A DNA stretch of 23,832 bases, taken from Bacteroidales bacterium UBA4073. Lineage in GTDB: Bacteria > Bacteroidota > Bacteroidia > Bacteroidales > Tenuifilaceae. Positions within the stretch are counted from its first letter, which is position 1. The number at the start of each line of letters is the position of its first letter. Made by a program: the position numbers and the translations under genes. The notes below the pieces were generated by a model, which saw only the letters and a program-made list of their open reading frames with translations, was not told the origin of the DNA and did no database searches. This document shows, in pieces, positions 7,707-16,498 of the stretch. Where the stretch lies: assembly GCA_002383425.1 (NCBI GenBank), contig DFYV01000179.1:1-23832 (forward strand), given 5' to 3'.

Positions 7707-7973
7707 CTATCCCTTTTTTTCGCGTTTCATGATGGCGTACCCCACAAAAGCAAATCCAAAAAGCACAACTAATGGGGCAAGGGTAATTCGACGAAAGCTA
7801 AAAATATTGGGGTTGAACACATTAGGATCGGTTGACCCACCTCCTGCCATTAGAATAAAACCCAGCACAATTATGGCAAAGCCAATAATCAATAACTTAT
7901 AGTTCTTCCAGCTCAAGGGGAACTGATTCTCCTTATTCACAGCTTCATTTTTAGGGGTGTTTTTTGCAGGCAT
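7707..7973 (-). CDS. DUF3098 small membrane protein
   Basis: This 88-aa protein has a charged N-terminus (residues 1-25) and two transmembrane segments (about 28-45 and 67-82), with FPLSWKNYKLLIIGFAIIVLGF and FNPNIFSFRRITLAPLVVLFGF typical of DUF3098. The family has no known function but occurs between ftsX and uppP in many Bacteroidota, which hints at a role in division or envelope growth. It is 18 bp downstream of ftsX and 30 bp upstream of uppP. A TATATTTG sequence lies 2 bp before its ATG, too close for an ordinary promoter. Confidence 0.9.
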   Translation of the reverse strand: MPAKNTPKNEAVNKENQFPLSWKNYKLLIIGFAIIVLGFILMAGGGSTDPNVFNPNIFSFRRITLAPLVVLFGFAFVGYAIMKREKKG

Positions 7974-7991
7974 AACAAATATATTTTTTGG

Positions 7992-8870
7992 TTAGTAATA
8001 CAGATCATCGGCAGCTAAACGTAAGAACTTATTTACCGCCAGCAAGGTAGCCAAAAAATTAATAACAATACCTACGGCAGTAATTGCTACAAATACAGCG
8101 ATTATGCTCACGGGATCAAGAATTGCCATTAAATCGGCAATCTCGTTGTTAACCGCATAAAGTAAAGCTATAAGTAACACAATGGCAATGAATGAAGCGT
8201 ACAGGGCATGCAAAATACTTTTTAATAGGAAGGGCCGGCGAATAAATCCCCAGCTTGCCCCAACTAACTTCATGGTGTTAATTATAAATCGCTTAGAGTA
8301 AACCGAAAGACGAATGGTATTGTTGATCAGAACCAATGAAATGAACAGCATTAATCCCGAAAAAGTCAAGATCACCAGGCCGATTCGGTTAACATTATCG
8401 TTAACCAGGTCGATAAGCGACCGCTGGTAGTCAACCTCTTTAACCTGAGGGAATTGCTTTAGCCACTCCTCGATGCGGGCAATGGTATCGTTATTGGCAT
8501 AATCGGCTTTTAGCCTTGCCTCAATGTAGGCATTCAATGGGTTATAGCCTAAGTAGGCAATAAAATCCTCACCAAGCTCATTGGCCATGATTTTGGCTGC
8601 ATCCTGTTGCGAAAAGTACTGTGTTGATTTTATGTAAACACTTGCATCGAGCTGCTTTTTAAGGTAAAGGGCATCGGCATCGGAAACACCTTCAACCAAG
8701 TAGATATCAAAACCTATATTCTCTTTAACGTAAGCCGAAAGTTTTTGGGCGCTTACCACCAGAATGGCAAGCACCCCTAACGTAAAAAGAACAAGCGAAA
8801 TGCTTATAATTGAAGAGATATAGGAACTCCTCAATCGCCCTTTGGTTGCCCTATTTACGGAATTAGCCAT
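7992..8870 (-). CDS. ftsX: Cell division permease-like protein FtsX
   Basis: This 292-aa protein has the FtsX layout: a cytoplasmic start, TM1 (about 18-42), an extracytoplasmic domain (45-160), then TM2 (163-187), TM3 (218-240) and TM4 (253-278), with a short C-terminal tail. The segment NTIRLSVYSKRFIINTMKLVGA after TM2 is the most conserved FtsX stretch. FtsX works with the ATPase FtsE to control cell-wall hydrolases at the septum. No ftsE is in the window; in many Bacteroidota it lies elsewhere. The start codon directly abuts the stop of the upstream YfhO gene, with no spacer. Confidence 0.95.
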   Translation of the reverse strand: MANSVNRATKGRLRSSYISSIISISLVLFTLGVLAILVVSAQKLSAYVKENIGFDIYLVEGVSDADALYLKKQLDASVYIKSTQYFSQQDAAKIMANELGEDFIAYLGYNPLNAYIEARLKADYANNDTIARIEEWLKQFPQVKEVDYQRSLIDLVNDNVNRIGLVILTFSGLMLFISLVLINNTIRLSVYSKRFIINTMKLVGASWGFIRRPFLLKSILHALYASFIAIVLLIALLYAVNNEIADLMAILDPVSIIAVFVAITAVGIVINFLATLLAVNKFLRLAADDLYY

Positions 8871-11285
8871 TTACTCCTTAAATGTTTTGTATATGCTCAC
8901 CCCAATCCACCCTGCAAAGGTAAGTATTAATAGCAGCGATGAAGCCAAATCGATATACATTCCTTTCTTCCACATGGGTGGGTCGAATGTAAAAGCAATT
9001 TCGTGATTTCCTGCAGGAACCATCATGGCTCTAAGTACGTAATTCACCCTGAAATGATTGGCGGGTTTGCCATCGATAAAGGCTTGCCAGCCCTTGGGAT
9101 AGTATATCTCCGAAAAAACAGCCAGCTGTGAAGTTGACGACTCACTCCTGTACTTCAACCTATTCGGACGGTACTCAACGAGTTCAATTTTGCCGTTGAT
9201 TGCATTACCTGGCTGAAAATCGGTGATGAATTTCTCGAAACTTCTGTCAACAATAGCTTTTGATTTTGGGCTAAAACCATTCAGAGCTTCAATCTCCTCA
9301 TCGGCGTTCTGAACCATTTTAACGGAATCGACAAACCATGCGTGGCCAAGCGCATCGGGGTTGAGCGCTGCCACAGGACCATCATCACCAGGTTGGATAA
9401 AGTACTTTGTGTTTAGCATGTTAATCACAGCCATATTACCCCTTGAAAGGTGAAAATCGATCAAATCCTGATACCTGCGTAACTTAGCACCATGATACCC
9501 TCCAATTGATTTATGGAAGTATGATGTTGACGCATCGTTGAAAGGGCTAACCGTCAGGTTAAACACCCTGAAATTGGGATCATTGTCGGCAAGTATTTGT
9601 TTATCGGCTTCGGTTGGGGTAAAAGGTGCTTCAACCTTTTGTGGCATTTCAAAATTGCTATTGTCCATGTACCGCTTATTCACCACCCACAAATCAATGG
9701 TAGTAAGTAAACCCAGTAGAGAAAAGAATAGTGCTGGCTTAAGCTTTTTGGAGTAGTAAAGCGCTAAAATAGATGCACCAGCAAGTACAAAGAACAGGGA
9801 ACGGAACGAATCGTTCCACATCAGCTGCTGCCTGTCATTTTTCAACACCTCAATTATCTCCTTGGGCCAACCCAGCTGGCTATCGATTGCCCCGTTAAAC
9901 GAAAACATGCCCTTCCCCACAAGCATAAACAGTAGGCAAACCCCACCAACCAAGCCTAACGACCACCTGAAGGCTTTCCAAAAATCACCCTTTGCCACCT
10001 TGCCATCAACAACATCCTTAAGAGCCAAAAACCCCACTAAGGGAATAGTAAGCTCGGCTATCACCAAAATCATTGATACTGTTCGGAACTTATTGTAAAA
10101 CGGGAAATAATCGAGGAACAAATCGGTAAGGAAATTGAAATGTTTGCCCCACGAAAGCATTATGGCCAAAAGGGTAACTCCAAACAAATACCACTTAAAC
10201 TTTCCTTTCAGGATAAACATTCCGAACACAAACAGGAATATGACAATAGCCCCTATGTAAACCGGCCCCGCTGTTGAGGGTTGTGGCCCCCAGTATGTTG
10301 GCAAATTTTTAACAATGGGAACTACCTGATTATAGGGTACCCCGTTTTGTCGTAGGAACTGGAAGGTTTCCGATTTCTCCCCCACATCCATTGTGGTTGA
10401 TCCGCCCATTAGGTTTGGGATGAGCAGGTTAAAGGTTTCGGCAATCCCGTAACTCCACTGAGTAGCATAATCCTTATCGAGCCCCGAGGTTTGTACGTTG
10501 CGGTTATGCGTTAGCTCCGATTTTCCCCTTATAGTATCCTTGCCATAATCGTTTGTAAACCAGAGGTATGTAAAATTGGCTCCAAATGCAAGTACGGCAC
10601 CTATGATCAGGACACCCGTTGCCTTGGTAAAAGCCTTTAAAGCTTTTGTTTTAATAGCCTCAACAAAAAAGTAGATATAAATTGATGCCATCGCCAGTGC
10701 CCCATAGTAAGTAATTTGCGGGTGACCTGCATTAAGGTTGAGGCCTAGAGCCATCCCAAAAATAGCAAGCCCGGCAAACAATTTACCGCGCAACGTTAAA
10801 ACCATACCCGCAATGGTTGGAGCAATGTATGCAATGGCATGAATTTTGGCATTGTGCCCAGCCCCAATAACAATTAAGAAATAGGTTGATAGCCCATAAG
10901 CAATGGCACCAACCATCGATATCCAAGGGTTAACCCCAAAAACCAAAAGCAGGATGTAGAATCCTAACATGGTAAGGAAAATATAGCTGGCGGGTCGGCC
11001 AACCACATTTAGAAAATTATCGACATGCTTTAGTAGGTTGCCCTTATAGTTGGCGGAAATTAGGTACGCCGGCATTCCTCCGAACATGCTATTTGTCCAT
11101 AGCGACTCTTCGCCAGTTTTTTCCTTGTAGTCTAATATTTCCTTGGCCGAACCCTTCCACATGGCAATATCGTGCTGAGCAAGCTTCTTCCCCTGAAGTT
11201 GAGGGTAGAAATAGGCTAAAGGAATGGCCATGAAAAGCAACAGGGCAACCAGATGAGGTTTAATTCTACTGAATTTGGTATCCAT
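8871..11285 (-). CDS. YfhO-family large membrane protein
   Basis: This 804-aa protein begins with a transmembrane segment (about 12-30) and then many more through residue 540. A mainly soluble region at about 550-770 (beta-rich, with EIYYPKGWQAFIDGKPANHFRVNYVLRAMMVPAGNHEI) precedes a final transmembrane segment at about 775-797. This matches the YfhO family, GT-C-like proteins with an extracytoplasmic C-terminal domain. In Gram-positives YfhO helps glycosylate lipoteichoic acid. The Bacteroidota substrate is unknown, and a lipid-linked sugar transfer role is inference. It sits 12 bp after glyS and abuts ftsX. Confidence 0.92.
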   Translation of the reverse strand: MDTKFSRIKPHLVALLLFMAIPLAYFYPQLQGKKLAQHDIAMWKGSAKEILDYKEKTGEESLWTNSMFGGMPAYLISANYKGNLLKHVDNFLNVVGRPASYIFLTMLGFYILLLVFGVNPWISMVGAIAYGLSTYFLIVIGAGHNAKIHAIAYIAPTIAGMVLTLRGKLFAGLAIFGMALGLNLNAGHPQITYYGALAMASIYIYFFVEAIKTKALKAFTKATGVLIIGAVLAFGANFTYLWFTNDYGKDTIRGKSELTHNRNVQTSGLDKDYATQWSYGIAETFNLLIPNLMGGSTTMDVGEKSETFQFLRQNGVPYNQVVPIVKNLPTYWGPQPSTAGPVYIGAIVIFLFVFGMFILKGKFKWYLFGVTLLAIMLSWGKHFNFLTDLFLDYFPFYNKFRTVSMILVIAELTIPLVGFLALKDVVDGKVAKGDFWKAFRWSLGLVGGVCLLFMLVGKGMFSFNGAIDSQLGWPKEIIEVLKNDRQQLMWNDSFRSLFFVLAGASILALYYSKKLKPALFFSLLGLLTTIDLWVVNKRYMDNSNFEMPQKVEAPFTPTEADKQILADNDPNFRVFNLTVSPFNDASTSYFHKSIGGYHGAKLRRYQDLIDFHLSRGNMAVINMLNTKYFIQPGDDGPVAALNPDALGHAWFVDSVKMVQNADEEIEALNGFSPKSKAIVDRSFEKFITDFQPGNAINGKIELVEYRPNRLKYRSESSTSQLAVFSEIYYPKGWQAFIDGKPANHFRVNYVLRAMMVPAGNHEIAFTFDPPMWKKGMYIDLASSLLLILTFAGWIGVSIYKTFKE

Positions 11286-11297
11286 GCCGGCATTTTT

Positions 11298-12848
11298 TTA
11301 GATTTGACGTAATAGGTTGGTTAGTGAAACCTTATCGCTCATTATCTCGCGCAAGCGCGATGCAGGAACTCGTTCCTGTTCCATGGTATCGCGGTAACGA
11401 ATGGTAACCGTTTCATCTTCGAGTGTTTGATGGTCAACAGTAATGCAAAATGGCGTGCCAATGGCATCGTGGCGGCGGTAGCGTTTACCAATGGTATCCT
11501 TTTCCTCGTACTGACAGGCAAAATCGAACTTCAGGTCGTCCATAATTCTTCGGGCTAACTCGGGAAGACCATCCTTTTTAACCAATGGAAAAATGGCAAG
11601 TTTTACAGGGGCTAAGGCAGGAGGTATGCGGAGAACTACGCGCTCGTCGCTGGTTCCATCCTCCTTGGGCACTTGCTCTTCGGCATAGGCAGCCGTTAAA
11701 ACCAACAGGAAAGTCCGGTCTAAACCTATTGATGTTTCAACAACATAGGGAATGTAGCTTTGATTAATATCGGGGTCGAAATATTGTAACTTTTTACCGG
11801 AGTACTTTTGATGGTTGGCCAGGTCAAAGTCGGAACGGGAGTGGATTCCCTCAACCTCTTTAAACCCAAACGGGAATTCAAACTCAATATCGGAAGCGGC
11901 ATTGGCGTAGTGGGCAAGTTTTTCGTGCTTATGGAAACGGTACCTATTGTCGCCAAAGCCCATTGCCTTATGCCAGCGCATGCGTTTTTCCATCCAGAAC
12001 TCGTACCATTTCATCTCCTCGCCCGGGCGGACAAAAAATTGCATTTCCATTTGTTCAAACTCGCGCATGCGGAAAATGAACTGGCGGGCAACAATCTCAT
12101 TCCGGAAAGCCTTACCTACCTGTGCTATGCCGAAAGGGATTTTCATTCGACCGGTTTTTTGAACGTTGATGTAGTTAACAAAAATTCCCTGGGCGGTTTC
12201 GGGCCGGAGGTAGATTGTGCTTGCCTCATCGCTCATTGAACCCAATTTGGTTTCAAACATCAGGTTAAACTGTCTTACCTCAGTCCAATTGCGCGTACCC
12301 GATATGGGGCACACTATTTCACAATCTTCAATTATCTTCTTAACCTCGGCAAGGTTATCTTGCTCCAACGCATTTACCATTCTTTTATTTACGGTTGCTA
12401 TGCTTTCGGAGAGTTCAACCACCCTTGCATTGGTTTGCCGGAATAGTTCCTCATTGAAAGCATCGCCAAAACGCTTACGGGCTTTTTCAACCTCTTTTTC
12501 AATTTTTTCACGTTGCTTTTCCATCCATTCCTCAATGAGGACATCGGCACGGTAGCGTTTTTTACTGTCCTTATTGTCAATAAGGGGATCGTTAAAGGAT
12601 CCCACATGCCCCGATGCCTCCCATATAGTGGGATGCATGAAAATAGCCGTATCAATACCTACAATATTTTCGTTCAGGCGAGTCATAGCCTCCCACCAAT
12701 ATCGACGAATATTATTCTTTAGCTCAACACCATTCTGCCCGTAATCGTAAACCGCACTAAGCCCATCGTATATCTCGCTCGATGGGAATACAAATCCATA
12801 CTCCTTACTATGAGCAATCAACTTTTTAAAAAGTTCATCCTGTGTCAT
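11298..12848 (-). CDS. glyS: Glycyl-tRNA synthetase (single-chain type)
   Basis: This 516-aa class II enzyme charges tRNA-Gly. It is the single-chain homodimeric type, not the alpha/beta bacterial type. Visible parts are the N-terminal AHSKEYGFVFPSSEIY, motif 2 region RPETAQGIFVNY then VGKAFRNEI, motif 3 region YVVETSIGLDRTFLLVL, and a C-terminal anticodon-binding domain starting near APVKLAIFP. The open frame reaches an ATG at 12876-12878, but that codon overlaps the -7 box of the likely promoter (12878-12885). The ATG at 12846-12848, giving MTQDELFKKL, is chosen. It is the first gene of the minus-strand run. Confidence 0.95.
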   Translation of the reverse strand: MTQDELFKKLIAHSKEYGFVFPSSEIYDGLSAVYDYGQNGVELKNNIRRYWWEAMTRLNENIVGIDTAIFMHPTIWEASGHVGSFNDPLIDNKDSKKRYRADVLIEEWMEKQREKIEKEVEKARKRFGDAFNEELFRQTNARVVELSESIATVNKRMVNALEQDNLAEVKKIIEDCEIVCPISGTRNWTEVRQFNLMFETKLGSMSDEASTIYLRPETAQGIFVNYINVQKTGRMKIPFGIAQVGKAFRNEIVARQFIFRMREFEQMEMQFFVRPGEEMKWYEFWMEKRMRWHKAMGFGDNRYRFHKHEKLAHYANAASDIEFEFPFGFKEVEGIHSRSDFDLANHQKYSGKKLQYFDPDINQSYIPYVVETSIGLDRTFLLVLTAAYAEEQVPKEDGTSDERVVLRIPPALAPVKLAIFPLVKKDGLPELARRIMDDLKFDFACQYEEKDTIGKRYRRHDAIGTPFCITVDHQTLEDETVTIRYRDTMEQERVPASRLREIMSDKVSLTNLLRQI

Positions 12849-12860
12849 AAATGCTTCAAA

Positions 12861-12877
12861 TGAGTTATGATAACTCA
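12861..12877. promoter_or_regulatory. Perfect inverted repeat in glyS leader
   Basis: TGAGTTA-TGA-TAACTCA is a perfect 7-bp inverted repeat. It covers the expected glyS transcription start, directly downstream of the -7 box. It could be an operator or a 5' hairpin. No other copy was noticed in the window. Confidence 0.35.
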
Positions 12878-12907
12878 CAAAAATAGTTGAATTTCTTTAC
12901 ATCCAAA
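12878..12907 (-). promoter_or_regulatory. Candidate glyS promoter (TTTG / TATTTTTG)
   Basis: On the minus strand, TTTG (12904-12907) and TATTTTTG (12878-12885) are separated by 18 bp, a very good match to the Bacteroidota -33/-7 pattern. It would drive glyS and probably the genes down to truB. Confidence 0.65.
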
Positions 12908-12929
12908 AAATGTATTTTCGTACTAACAA

Positions 12930-12960
12930 TTGACTTTTTGAATGGCAATTTATATATTGT
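12930..12960 (+). promoter_or_regulatory. Candidate promoter of the histidine kinase gene
   Basis: TTGACT (12930-12935), 17 bp, TATATT (12953-12958). This also reads as TTG, 20 bp, TATATTGT, a weaker form of the Bacteroidota pattern. It lies 26 bp before the ATG at 12984. Confidence 0.35.
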
Positions 12961-12983
12961 CAACTAAAATCATTGGATAGTTC

Positions 12984-15626
12984 ATGGCAAACATCTTCAG
13001 TAATCTTACATTATCAGGGCTTCTAACACTAATGTCACTTGTTGTCACAGCGAGTTCAGAATGTTCACTAACATTGAACCAAAATATTGTAAATGTAGCC
13101 GATGCTGAAAACAGCATGGCCACATTAGCTGATGACCATAAAGCTAACCTTCAAATACCCGAACATAAAATAAAAGCTGCGCTTATCCTTAATATTGCAA
13201 ACAACCTTGAGTGGCCCGATGAAAAAAAAATAAAAGAGTTTTGCATTCTGATTATTGACAGCGATACGTCAATTTATCATGAAATTAAAGGTGTTGAGAA
13301 CCAATACCTGCTAAAAGGGAAACCCATTAAGGTAAGCTACGCATTTCATGCTGTAAAAGAACCTACCTATTACTCCATTATTTTTCTGGGTCATGACCAT
13401 AACCTGCTGGTTAACACCCTTTACCCACAAATAGCTGGTAAGGGCATATTGCTTATCACCGATGAGGGTACTGAGCGTTTGCTAACCATGGTTAACCTTT
13501 ACACGAACCAGGAAAAACAGAACATTTTGTTTGAGATAAACCGTCAAACCCTTGAAGAAAATGGTTTTACAATAGGCCCAAGGCTGGTTGCACTGGGAGG
13601 AAACTTTATCGATATAAAAGAACTTTACCTTAAAACCTACGAGCAACTTACCGAAGAAAATAAGAAGTTACAAATACTACAGGCCGACCTGGCACGCTAC
13701 CAAAAGGAAAAAACCGAATACGAAAGCGAAATTAGAGAACTAAACGAAAGGCTGGGGGCGCTTGACAAGGAAAGGGTTTCGCTTGAAATACAATACAGTA
13801 CCCTGAATAATTTGCTTAGGCAAAAAGATAGCCTCCTGATGGCAACTTCGATGGAGCTATCCAAAAAAATTGCCGAAAGCAAGCGATTGCAGTTAACCAT
13901 CGACAGGCAACTTGCACTGATAAGCTCGTCGCAAAATCGACTCGACTCATTGAACCAGAGAATTGCCCTTACCCAAAACGTTTTAAACCAGAAACAGAAC
14001 GAAATAGCTGAACAGGAAAAGATAATATCGGAAAAGGAAAGCATAATAATTAAGCAACAGCGGCGTTTTTTCATACTCCTAATAGCTCTGATAGGCATTA
14101 CCTTGACTCTTGCCTTTGCATTCTGGGCATACAATATTAAACGTAAACTTAACATCAAGCTGGAGCAACAGGTACAGAAAAGAACCAATGAGCTAAACCT
14201 AAGCAGGGAACATTACCAGAGGCTATTCGAACATTCACCGGTAGCCATGTTTGAGCTTGACCTATCGTTACTTTTAAACTACTTAAACACTTCTGGAATC
14301 TCTTTGGATTTAAAACAAACATCGGGACAAAACCTCCCAAAAGATAGATTACTGGAGGGATTAAAATTTATTAAAGTAACAAATGTAAACAACGCTGCAT
14401 TACAGCTACTGAATTTTGAAAGTAAGGAAGATGCCACTGCCAATTATGTAAAAACCTACTCCGAAGAGTCAATTTTAACCCTTGTCGAAATCTATAAGGC
14501 ATTAATTGAACGACGGCAATTCAGCGAGTACGAAGGCGTAAGAATGTCTAAAAATGGGAAAAAACTATTTGTCATACAGAAATGGATTGTGCTTCCGGGA
14601 TACTCACACAACTACTCCAGAGTTTTGCTTTCCATGGCCGATATTACCAGGTTAAAAGAGTATGAGAATGAGCTGACACGGCACCGCGACCACCTTGAAG
14701 AAATTGTAAATGAGCGCACCAAGGAAATTGTTCAGCTCAATGATCAGCTAAAAGAATCGAACAACGAGCTGATGATAAGAACCGACGAACTGGAACAAAC
14801 CATTCAGATGTTAGAAGAGGCACAAAAAAAACTCGTGCAACAGGAGAAAATGGCCTCGCTTGGCATGCTTACCGCTGGTATTGCTCACGAAATAAACAAT
14901 CCAATCAATTTCATCAGTGGCAGCCAACAGGCAATGGGTCCCCTCCTCAATGAGCTGTGGGAACACCTGAACCTGTACAGGGAAAAAGCTCTAAAATATG
15001 CTCCACAAAGTATAGCCCATGAACTTGAACCCCACACAGGCAATCAGGTTGAGGAACTTTATAGCACCATGAAACTAATGCTCCGGAATATTGAAACCGG
15101 CATTGAACGAACCACCGGAATTATTAGAAGCCTCAAGGCTTTTGTTCAAACCGACAGTAAAGAATATAGTGCTGTATCGGTTCCCGAAACTGTGGCTGAT
15201 GTTTTAACCATATTACGGGGTAATTATAAGGATAGGATTGAGGTTGTTCAACAATACGACCCAAACCTACCCAAAGTGAAATGTTATGCCAATCAGCTTC
15301 ATCAGGTTATGATGAACCTTGTGGCAAATGCCATTGAAGCCATTCCCAACAAAGGAAAAATTGAAATCAGCACACATTACTATTCCAGCTCAAAAAGTTT
15401 AGTAATAAAGGTAAAAGATAGCGGTATTGGCATAGCCCCGAATATACAGGGGAAAATATTCGATCCGTTTTTCACCACCAAAGCTGAAGGCAAAGGCACT
15501 GGCTTAGGGCTTTACATAACCTACAATATCATAAAATCGCTTAATGGTGATATTGAGGTAAACTCATCACCCGGCAGTGGGGCTGAGTTCACCATAACGC
15601 TACCAGTAGAAGAAACATACGTTTAA
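12984..15626 (+). CDS. Sensor histidine kinase with YfiR-like periplasmic domain
   Basis: This 880-aa membrane kinase has, in order: signal peptide or anchor (1-25); a YfiR/DUF4154-like domain (about 55-212, with KIKAALILNIANNLEWP, KGILLITDE, INRQTLEENG); a long coiled coil (215-360); one transmembrane helix (362-384); a short coil; a divergent PAS-like region (410-557); a second coiled coil (560-622); and a HisKA dimerisation helix with phospho-acceptor His635 in GMLTAGIAHEINNP. It ends in a HATPase domain with an N box (HQVMMNLVANAIEAI), DSGIGI, FDPFFTTK and GTGLGLYI, all intact. In Pseudomonas YfiR is a separate periplasmic regulator; here it is fused as the sensor. Its stop overlaps that of the convergent response regulator, the likely partner. 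Confidence 0.9.
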   Translation: MANIFSNLTLSGLLTLMSLVVTASSECSLTLNQNIVNVADAENSMATLADDHKANLQIPEHKIKAALILNIANNLEWPDEKKIKEFCILIIDSDTSIYHEIKGVENQYLLKGKPIKVSYAFHAVKEPTYYSIIFLGHDHNLLVNTLYPQIAGKGILLITDEGTERLLTMVNLYTNQEKQNILFEINRQTLEENGFTIGPRLVALGGNFIDIKELYLKTYEQLTEENKKLQILQADLARYQKEKTEYESEIRELNERLGALDKERVSLEIQYSTLNNLLRQKDSLLMATSMELSKKIAESKRLQLTIDRQLALISSSQNRLDSLNQRIALTQNVLNQKQNEIAEQEKIISEKESIIIKQQRRFFILLIALIGITLTLAFAFWAYNIKRKLNIKLEQQVQKRTNELNLSREHYQRLFEHSPVAMFELDLSLLLNYLNTSGISLDLKQTSGQNLPKDRLLEGLKFIKVTNVNNAALQLLNFESKEDATANYVKTYSEESILTLVEIYKALIERRQFSEYEGVRMSKNGKKLFVIQKWIVLPGYSHNYSRVLLSMADITRLKEYENELTRHRDHLEEIVNERTKEIVQLNDQLKESNNELMIRTDELEQTIQMLEEAQKKLVQQEKMASLGMLTAGIAHEINNPINFISGSQQAMGPLLNELWEHLNLYREKALKYAPQSIAHELEPHTGNQVEELYSTMKLMLRNIETGIERTTGIIRSLKAFVQTDSKEYSAVSVPETVADVLTILRGNYKDRIEVVQQYDPNLPKVKCYANQLHQVMMNLVANAIEAIPNKGKIEISTHYYSSSKSLVIKVKDSGIGIAPNIQGKIFDPFFTTKAEGKGTGLGLYITYNIIKSLNGDIEVNSSPGSGAEFTITLPVEETYV

Positions 15627-16000
15627 TCCTTCTGCCCCAGCCTTTTAAAAGCAGAATCGATAACCTCCTTTATTTCATCCTTTTTCCATGGTTTCATGAT
15701 GTAGCGGTAAACCAACTCCTCGTTTATAGCCTTGAACATAGCTTCGGACTCCATGAAGGCGGTAAGGAGAATGCAAACGGTGGCAGGTTTTTCCTTTTTT
15801 ACCTTATCGATAAAATCGATACCATTCATATGAGGCATCCTCAAATCCGATATTACTACGTTAATGTTTTCGTTTTTAAGAATTTCGAGCCCCTTCTGTG
15901 CAGAATCAGCAACAAAAATACTATAGTCGTTTTTAAAGTTTATTTTAAACAGCTCCAGGTTAATAACCTCATCATCAACGTAAAGAATCTTATTACTCAT
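15623..16000 (-). CDS. Stand-alone response regulator (receiver domain only)
   Basis: This 125-aa protein is a single CheY-like receiver. Acidic residues Asp9 and Asp10 (YVDDE), the phospho-acceptor Asp52 (VVISDLRMP), Thr80 (LLTAF) and Lys103 (YIMKPWK) are all present, so it should accept phosphate. There is no DNA-binding or enzyme domain, so it must act through protein contact or as a phosphorelay step. The YRYIMKPW form is common in receivers tied to large multidomain kinases. It converges on the kinase at 12984-15626; the two stop codons share TTAA (15623-15626). Confidence 0.93.
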   Translation of the reverse strand: MSNKILYVDDEVINLELFKINFKNDYSIFVADSAQKGLEILKNENINVVISDLRMPHMNGIDFIDKVKKEKPATVCILLTAFMESEAMFKAINEELVYRYIMKPWKKDEIKEVIDSAFKRLGQKD

Positions 16001-16080
16001 TCGGTTAAAATGAAATTAGTTTACAGAACCACCAAATCCCCTTTTGTACCCTTCACACTAGAATTGAAAAGTTCGTGGTG

Positions 16081-16088
16081 CAAAGATA
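16081..16088 (-). promoter_or_regulatory. Candidate -7 box for the response regulator
   Basis: TATCTTTG on the minus strand is a perfect TAnnTTTG box about 80 nt upstream of the start codon. No TTG -33 box is evident at 18-21 bp. Confidence 0.4.
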
Positions 16089-16220
16089 GTAAAAATACCT
16101 TTGGTAATGTTAAATAAAACCATCGGACAGAAACCGAAGGGTCCTTTACAGTATTCTATTCACTAAGTCCTAACCTGTATAGAGCGAATTAGAAGTATCG
16201 GGATTCCCCGAAGGGCAAAC

Positions 16221-16265
16221 TGTAAAGACACAGCATGCTATATATTTCTATGTCCAAAGAAATAT
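16221..16265. repeat. Degenerate palindromic intergenic repeat
   Basis: TGTAAAGACACAGCATGC at 16221-16238 resembles one arm of the GTAGAGACGCA...TGCGTCTCTAC palindromes that I recall from many bacterial genomes, but its partner arm has decayed. Overlapping it, ATATTTCT (16242-16249) and AGAAATAT (16258-16265) form a perfect 8-bp inverted repeat with an 8-nt loop. Confidence 0.45.
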
Positions 16266-16294
16266 GAGGTTAGTATTTAGAAGATTTTTATTCG

Positions 16295-16480
16295 TGAGTC
16301 CAATCTAAAAAACCAAATTTCATTAAAAATGATGATTCTCGTAAAGATTGTCAGGAATGCAAAGTGTTTATTTTCCGAGATTTATAAATTCACCTTACAC
16401 CTTACACCTCACGTCTAACCCTTAACGTTTAACGTCCAACGGTTAACGGTTAACACCTATGACTTTTTAGACTGGGCTCA
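16295..16480. repeat. Heptamer-array element with terminal inverted repeats, copy A
   Basis: The ends TGAGTCCAATCTAAAAAACC (16295-16314) and the reverse complement of 16461-16480 agree at 16 of 20 positions. An 87-nt body (16304-16390) matches 20828-20914 at 71 of 87 positions without gaps, by hand count. Exactly ten heptamers follow (16391-16460), starting CACCTTA, CACCTTA, CACCTCA and ending CGGTTAA, CGGTTAA, CACCTAT, flush with the right terminus. There is no coding capacity. It lies 18 bp beyond the stop of the FISUMP gene. Confidence 0.85.
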
Positions 16481-16498
16481 ATAATCCAAAAATCTTAG

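Larger units (their letters stand above)
16001..16498. other. 498-bp intergenic region with two repeat elements
   Basis: No gene is convincing here. It holds a promoter candidate for the response regulator (16081-16088), a degenerate palindromic repeat (16221-16265) and a complete heptamer-array element with terminal inverted repeats (16295-16480). I see nothing specific in 16090-16220. Confidence 0.75.

Noticed and set aside
7976..7983. TATATTTG -7 box before the DUF3098 gene
   Set aside because: It is only 2 bp from the start codon, inside a tight operon, so a promoter there is unlikely.
11808..12239. 143-aa plus-strand open frame within glyS
   Set aside because: It is opposite strongly conserved synthetase sequence and is a shadow frame.
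12849..12878. Ten-residue longer start of glycyl-tRNA synthetase
   Set aside because: The upstream ATG overlaps the likely -7 box and the inverted repeat; the downstream ATG gives the usual family N-terminus.
13697..14188. 163-aa minus-strand open frame within the kinase gene
   Set aside because: It is a Cys/Ser-rich mirror of the coiled-coil region of the kinase and has no independent support.
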